NCBI GenBank assembly: GCA_964542855.1
Contig: CAZIWJ010000067.1
Location: 1-14,811, forward strand
Length of the DNA stretch: 14,811 nt
Source of the DNA: CAZIWJ01 sp964542855
GTDB lineage: Bacteria; Bacteroidota; Bacteroidia; Cytophagales; Cyclobacteriaceae
Direction of reading: 5' to 3'
Positions 6,941 through 13,003 of this stretch are shown one piece after another. The translations under genes and the position numbers were made by a program. Numbering within the stretch: position 1 is the stretch's first letter; each line of letters opens with the position of its first letter. A model generated the notes under the pieces. It did no database searches. It saw only the letters and a program-made list of their open reading frames with translations, and was not told the origin of the DNA.

Positions 6941-8997
6941 TGCTGAATGGCTTTTATTTGTTCCAGGGCTTCTTCCACGGTATGAACCGGTAACTGGCAG
7001 CTTCGGTTCACGCACACATAAATGGTTGTTTTCCCGTTAATAGCCTCTCGGCCCGCCAGCAGGGGAAGGTACTCATTTTTTTCGGCTGAAGCACACACTA
7101 CCTTATTGGGCAGGTAGGCCTGCTGCAATTCAGCGGCCAGCGTTGTGGCTTCGGGCCCTACTACGGCAACTTCTGCCATTGGCCGGGTTAACTCGGTTAG
7201 CAGGATGGCCCAGTTACTCAGGTACACCGGGTCGGTGATGACCAGCGCGGCCATTTTACCGGCCATGCTTTGCATGGAAGCATCGTAATCGGCATTCTCC
7301 AGCAGCAAATGCAGGTAGTTCAGGTTGCGGGCCATGGCCGAATTAGAAGCCGGTATTACATTATCGAACAGTTCTTTCTTGCGGGCAATCAAAGCCGGGT
7401 CCTGGTCGTCGGTGTAGTGGAATAATCCTTCTTCCTGGTCGTAAAAATGTTTCAGGGTATACTGGCACAGTTTATTGGCCAGGTACAGGTAATCCGGGTT
7501 AAAATTGCACTGGTACAGGGCAATGAACCCATCAATTACAAAAGCATAGTCGTCGAGGTAAGCGTTAATGGAAGCGTTTCCATCTTTGTAGTTTCGCCAC
7601 AGGGCGGTTTCTCCATCGGGGGTTTCCCTAACCAGGTGTTGAATAATAAAGGTACCCAGTTGCCGGGCCTTTTCCAGCGTATTGTTATCCTGTGAAGCCA
7701 GCCAGGCATCGCAAAGGCCCCGCAAAAGCAACCCGTTCCAGGCAGCCAGTACCTTGTCGTCGAGGCCGGGGCGCACCCGCTTTTCGCGAGCATTGAACAG
7801 CCGCTCTTTGGCCTGTTCAATTTTATTACCAGCATCCCCGTGCGTCATGCCATGTTCTGCCGCAACATCTTCCAGTTGCCGGGTAACGTGTAAAATGTTT
7901 TTCCCTTCTTCCCAGTTTCCCGGCTCCGATACGTTGTAGTAGGCCGCCGGCAGCTTATGGTCCGGGCTCAGCAGCGCAGTAAATTCATCGTGGTTCCATA
8001 CGTAAAAGCGACCTTCCTCTCCTTCGCTGTCGGCGTCGAGTGCGCTGTAGTACCCCCCGTTGGGCTCGCCCAGTTCGCGCTTTAGAAACCCAACGGTTTC
8101 CCGGATTACGCGCAGGTACTTCTGTTCACCACTAAGCCGGTACGCCTCGGCGTATAAACTGAGTAGCTGGGCATTATCGTACAACATTTTCTCGAAGTGG
8201 GGCACCAGCCAGTTTACGTCGGTTGAATACCGGGCAAAGCCGCCGCCAACCTGGTCGTAAATTCCACCGTTGGCCATGGCATTGAGGGTAACGAGGGCCT
8301 GTTTTTTCGCGGTTTCATTTCCGGTTAAGGCGTGGTAGCGCAGGCAGTAAATCCAGTTTGAGGGCATGGGGAATTTAGGGGCTCGCATCATGCCGCCCCG
8401 TTCTTCGTCTACCTGTTCGGAAAACTTCAGAAAGGCCTTCTCCAGCATGTTCAGCAACTGCTGATCGGTAATTGAGGGGGGCGGCTTTAGTCCGAACCGT
8501 TCGGTATCGGGAATAGCAAGGGTACGGGCAAATTCATCGGCTGTTTTGTCCAGTTCTTCCCGCTGCTGCTGGAACACATTGGCCACGTTATTAAGTACGG
8601 TAACCCAGTTTCGGGCCGGGAAGTAGGTGCCGCCGTAAAAGGGTTTCTGATTGGGGGTCAGGAATACGTTTAGGGGCCATCCGCCCTGCTGGCCCATGCT
8701 GTGGAGGGCTTCCATGTACAGCTGGTCCACGTCGGGCCGTTCTTCGCGGTCTACCTTAATGCTTACATAATGCTTGTTCATTAATTCAGCAATCGCCTCG
8801 TTTTCGAAGCATTCCCGTTCCATTACGTGGCACCAGTGGCAGGCCGAATAGCCGATGCTGACAATGATCGGTTTATCTTCTTCCCTGGCCTTGTTTAGGG
8901 CTTCTTCGCACCAGGGGTACCAGTTTACCGGGTTGTGAGCATGTTGCAGCAGGTATGGGCTACTGGCGTTTATTAGTCTGTTGGTAGGTTCAGCCAT
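6937..8997 (-). CDS. yyaL: Thioredoxin-fold DUF255 protein (YyaL / SPATA20 family)
   Basis: A 686-residue soluble protein with no signal peptide. Residues 1-165 form the DUF255 thioredoxin-like domain: NRLINASSPYLLQHAHNPVNWY at the N-terminus (positions 6-27), the CHWC active-site motif (53-56), VDREERPD (82-89), and GGWPLNVFLTP and YGGTYFP (105-127). The remaining part resembles the six-hairpin glycosidase-like (alpha/alpha toroid) region of this family, including GGIYDQVGGGFARYSTD, WLVPHFEKMLYDNAQ and DGKVLAAWNGL-type segments (here LDDKVLAAWNGL). Length is usual for the family (about 680-700). Function is not established; a redox or sugar-related role has been suggested. The GSCFA stop codon abuts its ATG with no gap, and its TGA overlaps the hemB start, so the three genes are probably one transcript. 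Confidence 0.93.
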   Translation of the reverse strand: MAEPTNRLINASSPYLLQHAHNPVNWYPWCEEALNKAREEDKPIIVSIGYSACHWCHVMERECFENEAIAELMNKHYVSIKVDREERPDVDQLYMEALHSMGQQGGWPLNVFLTPNQKPFYGGTYFPARNWVTVLNNVANVFQQQREELDKTADEFARTLAIPDTERFGLKPPPSITDQQLLNMLEKAFLKFSEQVDEERGGMMRAPKFPMPSNWIYCLRYHALTGNETAKKQALVTLNAMANGGIYDQVGGGFARYSTDVNWLVPHFEKMLYDNAQLLSLYAEAYRLSGEQKYLRVIRETVGFLKRELGEPNGGYYSALDADSEGEEGRFYVWNHDEFTALLSPDHKLPAAYYNVSEPGNWEEGKNILHVTRQLEDVAAEHGMTHGDAGNKIEQAKERLFNAREKRVRPGLDDKVLAAWNGLLLRGLCDAWLASQDNNTLEKARQLGTFIIQHLVRETPDGETALWRNYKDGNASINAYLDDYAFVIDGFIALYQCNFNPDYLYLANKLCQYTLKHFYDQEEGLFHYTDDQDPALIARKKELFDNVIPASNSAMARNLNYLHLLLENADYDASMQSMAGKMAALVITDPVYLSNWAILLTELTRPMAEVAVVGPEATTLAAELQQAYLPNKVVCASAEKNEYLPLLAGREAINGKTTIYVCVNRSCQLPVHTVEEALEQIKAIQQ

Positions 8998-9984
8998 CTA
9001 TTTTCGGGTTATCTGTTTTTTCAAAAGGTGAATTTCTTCGTTTACGTTAACAGGATAATTCAGGTTTTTGAGCTGATCAAGCGTTTTGTTCAGAAATTTT
9101 TGGTGTGCTGCCGATTCCGGGTGCTGAGGCCGGTGGTTCAGTGCCTGCTGAATTTTATTCCAAACCGGTAAAAAATCAAGGGCCTGCCGATCCAGGTAAG
9201 TTTGGGTAAACTGCTCCCAGATGTATTGCTCGGCCAGGGTATTCGGGTGCACAAGGTCGTTGGCGTAGAAGCGGTAATCGCGTAAATCATCGATCATGAT
9301 TTCGTACGCCGGGAAGTAACTAACCCGACGGGGAAATGCCCGGGCCATTTCATGGGCTGTGACCCTTAGTACAGATTTACTCAGGCTATTCTCCGCAATG
9401 CCTTCCCGCATATGACGTACCGGGCTTACCGTTACGATAACGCGCAACTGGGGGTTGAACCGGAAAATCTCGTTCAGGTAAGTGGTAATTAATTCCAGTA
9501 AATCATCCGGCCTGGCCCGTTTTTTAAAAAACCGGCTGGCAGGCATTTTATGGTTATTGGTAACAATTTCACCGGTCGATTGCAGGTAGTAATTAATAGC
9601 CGACCCGAAGGTGAGAAAAAGGAACCGGGTTTCCTGCAGTTGCTTTCGGGTGCTGAGGAGGGCATGATTCACCCGTTGGGCAAGGGCTGCTTCCGAAGTA
9701 GCAGAAATACTGCTGTGCAAATCGTAATGGTAAAAAATACCCTCCCGCTCCAGGACCCGATCTGGTTTCATGCTAATTGCCTGCTTTAAGCTGTAGCTGA
9801 GCAAGCGGAAAATATTTTCCGGCTGAAAAACGGTGCCGAAAGGGTTTACCAGGATATTGAACTTGCTTTGTTGCAGGCGCTGGCCAATCTGGTGGGAGAA
9901 ACAGGAGCCGACAGATAGCAACTTGTGTTGCAGCCCGATGTTGTAATCAGATTCCGGAATAGATATTTCGGTGCGTAGTTTCAT
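8998..9984 (-). CDS. GSCFA-domain protein (SGNH-hydrolase-like)
   Basis: A 328-residue protein of the GSCFA family, named for its conserved motif, seen here as GSCFS (26-30), followed by NPFG (47-50). Other family-like segments are VTVSPVRHMREG, LSKSVLRV and YFPAYEIMIDDLRDYRFY, with a C-terminal DLVHPN that probably supplies the Asp/His pair of an SGNH-type hydrolase, the serine of GSCFS being the likely nucleophile. No signal peptide is seen, so it is probably cytoplasmic. The substrate is unknown. It is the first gene of the GSCFA-yyaL-hemB cluster, and its stop directly abuts the yyaL start. Four bases upstream of its ATG the minus strand reads TATCTTTG (9996-9989), a perfect -7 box of the Bacteroidota type, but no matching -33 box is present, so I do not call a promoter. 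Confidence 0.9.
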   Translation of the reverse strand: MKLRTEISIPESDYNIGLQHKLLSVGSCFSHQIGQRLQQSKFNILVNPFGTVFQPENIFRLLSYSLKQAISMKPDRVLEREGIFYHYDLHSSISATSEAALAQRVNHALLSTRKQLQETRFLFLTFGSAINYYLQSTGEIVTNNHKMPASRFFKKRARPDDLLELITTYLNEIFRFNPQLRVIVTVSPVRHMREGIAENSLSKSVLRVTAHEMARAFPRRVSYFPAYEIMIDDLRDYRFYANDLVHPNTLAEQYIWEQFTQTYLDRQALDFLPVWNKIQQALNHRPQHPESAAHQKFLNKTLDQLKNLNYPVNVNEEIHLLKKQITRK

Positions 9985-10177
9985 TGGTCAAAGATAAAAA
10001 AGGAGGGGCGAACCTGTGCGTTACCCTGCGAACAACCTTCTAACTGCCGGGTTATTACTAGATGAAATAACCAATGCTAACCAGCGCGGGAATAGTTAAA
10101 CCGGCACCCCGGCGCAGTTGCCCACGCCTGGGGCGTTGAAAGTCCTGAAATGAATTACATCCTGGCCATCTTAGTCG
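9985..10177. other. Intergenic interval between trpG and the GSCFA gene
   Basis: No gene is supported in this 193-bp interval. It contains a GC-rich hairpin (CCCCGGCG at 10107-10114 with CGCC-T-GGGG at 10125-10133, one bulged T, ten-base loop) and a weaker 7-bp hairpin (GGTTATT 10050-10056 with AATAACC 10066-10072). Neither is followed by a T tract on the minus strand, so intrinsic termination of the trpEG transcript is possible but not clear. Confidence 0.55.
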
Positions 10178-10744
10178 TTAGTGCTCCAGCCAGTTCCTGA
10201 TCATGCGTGCACCGTGTTCGGTAAGAATAGATTCGGGGTGAAACTGCACCCCTTTCACGTCGTATTGGCGGTGACGCAGGGCCATAACGCCCCCCTGTTC
10301 ATCAACGGCCGTTACAAGCAGTTCATCGGGCATTTCTTTCTCTACCGCCCAGCTGTGGTATCGGCATACCTGGAACGAATCGGGTACGCCGTTGAACAGG
10401 TAATCTTCCTGTTCGGGCAGCAGTTTGGTGGTATCGCCCACGCCGTGCAGCACCAGCGGCATATTGTATATCTTGCCTTTAAACGCTTCGGCAATAGCCT
10501 GGTGCCCCAGGCATACGCCCAGAATACTTTTGTTGGGGGCGTAGCGATGAATCAGGTCCATCATGATTCCTGCTTCAGAAGGAATGCCCGGACCGGGGGA
10601 AAGCAGAATTTTGTCGTAATCGTTTACCCGCTCAATGCTAATTTTGTCGTTGCGGTATATATCCGGTTCATACTCCATTTCCCGCAGCATATGCACCAGG
10701 TTGTAGGTAAACGAATCGTAGTTGTCCAGTACCAGGATTTTCAT
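10178..10744 (-). CDS. trpG: Anthranilate synthase component II (glutamine amidotransferase)
   Basis: A 188-residue class I glutamine amidotransferase that releases ammonia from glutamine and passes it to TrpE for anthranilate synthesis in the cytoplasm. The catalytic triad is visible: Cys78 in GVCLGHQA and His169 with Glu171 in VQFHPES. The oxyanion segment LSPGPGIPSEAG (48-59) and HSWAVE near 130-135 are typical of TrpG/PabA. Length is normal. PabA and TrpG cannot be told apart by sequence alone, and one protein often serves both pathways; the 6-bp spacing after trpE and the Trp attenuator upstream make the tryptophan role primary. Unlike many Bacteroidota trp operons, it is followed by a non-trp gene instead of trpD. 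Confidence 0.93.
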   Translation of the reverse strand: MKILVLDNYDSFTYNLVHMLREMEYEPDIYRNDKISIERVNDYDKILLSPGPGIPSEAGIMMDLIHRYAPNKSILGVCLGHQAIAEAFKGKIYNMPLVLHGVGDTTKLLPEQEDYLFNGVPDSFQVCRYHSWAVEKEMPDELLVTAVDEQGGVMALRHRQYDVKGVQFHPESILTEHGARMIRNWLEH

Positions 10745-10750
10745 GTTTAA

Positions 10751-12190
10751 TCAGGATTCTATGGTTTCGGCCACCTTAATGGCCCGGCGTAGGGCGGCCA
10801 GCTTATTATTTACTTCCTGCAGTTCGCTTTCCGAATCGGATTTGGCTACTACCCCGGCGCCGGCCTGGTAATACAGGGTATTATTTTTACTCATGAACGA
10901 GCGGATCATAATGGCATGGTTAAAATCACTGTTGAAGCCCAGGAACCCAATGGCCCCGCCGTAATAACCGCGGTTTCCGTTTTCGTATTCGTTAATTAGT
11001 TGCATGGCCCGGTGTTTGGGAGCACCCGACAGGGTGCCGGCCGGAAAGGTGTCGGCTACTACCTGCACCGGCGATACACCACCTTGCAGCTTGCCGGTTA
11101 CTTTCGATACCAGGTGGATAACGTGCGAATAAAATTGCACTTCCTTGAATACATCTACTTTCACGTCGCTGCCGTGCCGGCTCAGGTCATTCCGGGCCAG
11201 GTCGACCAGCATTACGTGTTCGGAGTTTTCCTTGGGGTCATCGATCAGCTTACGGGCCGATTCGGCATCGGCTTCATCGTTCCCGGTTCTGCGGAAAGTG
11301 CCGGCAATAGGGAAGATGGTAGCGGTATCGTTTTTAATTACAATTTGGGCTTCCGGTGAGGACCCGAACAGTTTATAACTGCCGTAATCGAAATAAAACA
11401 GGTAGGGGGAAGGGTTAATGGATCGCAGGGCCCTGTACACGTTAAATTCATCGCCCTTGAAACGGTTCTGGAAGCGGCGGGAAAGCACAATCTGGAATAC
11501 ATCGCCGCGGTAGCAGTGCTCTTTACCTTTATTAATAATTTTTAAGAATTCCTGGTCGTTGTAGTTGCTGCTTTCCTCTCCGTCCAGGTTAAAATGATAA
11601 GCCGGGTAGTTTTTGTTCTTGATCAGGGAAACCAGTTCGTTTAGCCCTTCTTCGGGGTGGTTGTCATTCTCTACGGTATGTTCGAACAGGTGCAGCTGGT
11701 TTCGGAAATGGTCTATTACAATGATGTAGCGGTACGCGGCGTAGAAAATTTCCGGAATATTGCGCCTGTCGTCCTCGTTGTACTGCACCTTTACATCTTC
11801 GTAGTGCTGCACAGCATCGTAGCCCATGTAACCGAACAATCCGTTAGTGGTAAATTTAAACTCGTTAGGTTCGCTTACAAAGGAGCCGGCAAAATCGCTT
11901 AGCATTCGAATTACTTCCTGGTTGCTATTGGGCCTGTTTTTATGAATTACGTTACCGGGTAATTGCTCGGTAACCTCTCCGTGGTTTACTGAAAAGGTAG
12001 CCAGCGGGCTGCAGCAAATGTAAGAATAACTGTTATCGCTGCTGTGGTAATCGGAGCTTTCGAGCAGGATGGGGTTTTCGAAGCGGTCGCGCAGCTTCAG
12101 GTAGATGCTTACCGGGGTAATGGTATCGGAAAGCAGGGTGCGGTGTTTTGTTTTTAGCAAATACATTTGTGTATTGTTACTCAGGCTCAT
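10751..12190 (-). CDS. trpE: Anthranilate synthase component I
   Basis: Converts chorismate and ammonia to anthranilate, the first committed step of tryptophan synthesis, with TrpG. The protein is 479 residues, the usual size. The N-terminal regulatory region carries ILLESSDYHS (41-50), corresponding to the LLES element that forms the tryptophan feedback site in known TrpE. The chorismate-binding domain (about 215-475) includes GDVFQIVLSRRF (229-240), FPIAGTFRR (293-301), EHVMLVDLARNDLSRHG (324-340) and FPAGTLSGAPK (382-392). The alanine of PIAGT separates TrpE from aminodeoxychorismate synthase PabB, which has a lysine there. The start may be Met1 (12190) or Met9 (12166); no Shine-Dalgarno site decides it. 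Expression is controlled by the attenuator immediately upstream, and trpG follows after 6 bp. Confidence 0.95.
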   Translation of the reverse strand: MSLSNNTQMYLLKTKHRTLLSDTITPVSIYLKLRDRFENPILLESSDYHSSDNSYSYICCSPLATFSVNHGEVTEQLPGNVIHKNRPNSNQEVIRMLSDFAGSFVSEPNEFKFTTNGLFGYMGYDAVQHYEDVKVQYNEDDRRNIPEIFYAAYRYIIVIDHFRNQLHLFEHTVENDNHPEEGLNELVSLIKNKNYPAYHFNLDGEESSNYNDQEFLKIINKGKEHCYRGDVFQIVLSRRFQNRFKGDEFNVYRALRSINPSPYLFYFDYGSYKLFGSSPEAQIVIKNDTATIFPIAGTFRRTGNDEADAESARKLIDDPKENSEHVMLVDLARNDLSRHGSDVKVDVFKEVQFYSHVIHLVSKVTGKLQGGVSPVQVVADTFPAGTLSGAPKHRAMQLINEYENGNRGYYGGAIGFLGFNSDFNHAIMIRSFMSKNNTLYYQAGAGVVAKSDSESELQEVNNKLAALRRAIKVAETIES

Positions 12191-12208
12191 AGCTTAGTTT
12201 TTTAAAAT

Positions 12209-12240
12209 AAAAAAACCTGCCGGGTAAACAGCAGGCTTTT
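12209..12240 (-). terminator. trp attenuator terminator hairpin
   Basis: On the minus strand a stem CCTGCTG / CGGCAGG (one U-G pair, six-base loop, 12235-12216) is flanked by AAAAAG on the 5' side and TTTTTTT (12215-12209) on the 3' side, so the outer A and U residues can extend the stem. It is an intrinsic terminator placed 18 bp before trpE and behind the Trp-rich leader peptide. Its 5' arm and loop are also the target of the antiterminator segment. Confidence 0.88.
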
Positions 12241-12275
12241 TCTAGCGTTAGGAAAAACTTTATAGCAGTAGCTGT

Positions 12276-12338
12276 TTACTCGCAGTAGGATGTCGAGCAA
12301 GGCCACCAGCTTGTAATATTTTTGTAGCAGTTTCTCAT
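12276..12338 (-). CDS. trpL: trp operon leader peptide with tandem Trp codons
   Basis: A 20-residue frame, MRNCYKNITSWWPCSTSYCE, starts at ATG 12336-12338 and ends with TAA 12276-12278. Two adjacent TGG codons (codons 11 and 12, 12308-12303) serve as the tryptophan sensor. The position is right: the protector half-stem starts at codon 13, and the stop lies inside the antiterminator segment. The peptide itself needs no function after synthesis. No Shine-Dalgarno site precedes it, as is common in this phylum. Confidence 0.85.
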   Translation of the reverse strand: MRNCYKNITSWWPCSTSYCE

Positions 12339-12344
12339 TGGTTG

Positions 12345-12375
12345 TAAATATAACGGTCGAAATGATCATCTACAA
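12345..12375 (-). promoter_or_regulatory. Candidate Bacteroidota-type promoter for trpL-trpE-trpG
   Basis: On the minus strand TTG (12375-12373) is followed after 20 bases by TATATTTA (12352-12345), which matches seven of eight positions of TAnnTTTG at the expected spacing. Transcription would begin within a few bases of the trpL ATG at 12338, making the leader peptide mRNA almost leaderless. Part of this region also serves as the 5' region of the divergent SPOR gene. Confidence 0.5.
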
Positions 12376-12395
12376 CGTAACCTCCTTACAATTTC

Positions 12396-12941
12396 ATGGA
12401 AGAACAGGAAATTCAGTTTCAGAGCCTGAAACAGTCGGTTCAACGGGCACGAAATAAAGCCGCAACCTGGCGGGGGCTGGCTATTATATTCTTGCTTACC
12501 ACACTGGCAGCTGTTGGCTATTTGCTGTATGCCGAGTACGAAGTGCCGTTGTTCGGGCGCTGGAAAAACCAGTTAACCAGTTACGATTCCCTTCAGCGGG
12601 AAATGACCAGTTTGCAACAGGAGGTCGACAGCCTGCAAAAGGCCAACGATTTAATCATGGAAACCTCGCCGTATTACACCGGGGTGTTTTATGAAGTGCA
12701 GATCGGGGCGTTCCAGAACTTCAACCTTAATGCCTACAAGGACGAACTGGTGAAAATGAATATTGAAGAGGCCGATACACTCGATCGTTTTACTATTGGC
12801 AAGTTCCGTGACTTTGAGCAGGCGCAGGCGTTTAAAAGAGACATTGCCCGCCTGGGTATAGAAGACGCCTTTATTGTAGCCAAGATCGACGGGGTAAGGG
12901 TTCCGGTAAGGCAGGCCCGGGGCCGGCAACGGAGGGAATAA
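12396..12941 (+). CDS. Membrane-anchored SPOR-domain protein
   Basis: A 181-residue bitopic protein, the only real gene on the plus strand. Residues 1-25 are a charged cytoplasmic tail, 26-46 a single membrane segment (LAIIFLLTTLAAVGYLLYA), 60-88 a probable coiled coil with regular leucines (SLQREMTSLQQEVDSLQ), and about 97-168 a SPOR-like domain: VFYEVQIGAFQNF (97-109), FTIGKFRDFEQAQAFKRDI (132-150) and DAFIVAKIDG (157-166). The C-terminus is basic (RQARGRQRRE). SPOR domains bind denuded peptidoglycan glycan strands, so the protein probably works in the periplasm at division sites or during wall remodelling, in an FtsN-like topology; that role is inference. It is divergent from trpE and convergent with the lipoprotein gene. 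A TATTTTTG box at 12317-12324 could be its -7 element, but a -33 box is missing. Confidence 0.82.
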   Translation: MEEQEIQFQSLKQSVQRARNKAATWRGLAIIFLLTTLAAVGYLLYAEYEVPLFGRWKNQLTSYDSLQREMTSLQQEVDSLQKANDLIMETSPYYTGVFYEVQIGAFQNFNLNAYKDELVKMNIEEADTLDRFTIGKFRDFEQAQAFKRDIARLGIEDAFIVAKIDGVRVPVRQARGRQRRE

Positions 12942-12974
12942 AAAAACCAGCTTCCCGGAAGAAGCTGGTTTAAA
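12941..12974. terminator. Bidirectional intrinsic terminator
   Basis: A perfect 11-bp stem AAACCAGCTTC / GAAGCTGGTTT (12944-12954 and 12961-12971) with a six-base loop lies between two convergent genes. On the minus strand the stem runs into a stretch of seven T, a strong terminator for the lipoprotein gene, which ends at 13004. On the plus strand it begins directly after the SPOR stop codon and is followed by a weaker T/A-rich stretch. Confidence 0.9.
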
Positions 12975-13003
12975 TAATTTAATTGATTACTAACTACTAT
13001 GGA

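Larger units (their letters stand above)
12205..12340 (-). promoter_or_regulatory. Ribosome-mediated tryptophan attenuator (trp leader RNA)
   Basis: Three mutually exclusive pairings can be read directly. Protector: TTGCTCG (12300-12294), just after the Trp codons, pairs with CGAGTAA (12282-12276), seven pairs with one G-U. Antiterminator: GTAAACAGC (12279-12271) is perfectly complementary to GCTGTTTAC (12232-12224) inside the terminator, and after one mismatch two further pairs follow. Terminator: 12235-12216. The leader stop codon TAA lies within the shared segment. The expected logic is classical: a ribosome stalled at the Trp codons covers TTGCTCG, freeing the middle segment for antitermination; when charged tRNA-Trp is plentiful, translation to the stop covers the middle segment and the terminator forms. 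Trp-linked leader RNAs are known in Bacteroidota; this instance is inferred from sequence. Confidence 0.88.

Noticed and set aside
9989..9996. TATCTTTG on the minus strand as promoter of the GSCFA-yyaL-hemB unit.
   Set aside because: The -7 box is perfect but there is no TTG at the needed distance, and it would place the transcription start at or inside the start codon.
10050..10133. Two hairpins downstream of trpG as an intrinsic terminator.
   Set aside because: Neither is followed by a T tract on the transcribed strand, so I note the structures but do not call a terminator.
10058..10177. The trpG frame stays open for 39 codons after its stop codon, with a hydrophobic ending.
   Set aside because: TrpG is complete at its stop, there is no start codon or family similarity, and a chance open frame of this length in GC-rich DNA is common.
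12202..12369. A 55-codon frame on the minus strand within the trp leader, beginning at ATG 12367-12369, with a perfect AAGGAGG (12387-12381) 11 bases upstream.
   Set aside because: It overlaps trpL in another frame and runs through the terminator, its translation resembles no family I know, and the AAGGAGG lies upstream of the likely transcription start. The Trp-codon peptide explains the region better. The exact AAGGAGG is still notable in a phylum that rarely uses it.
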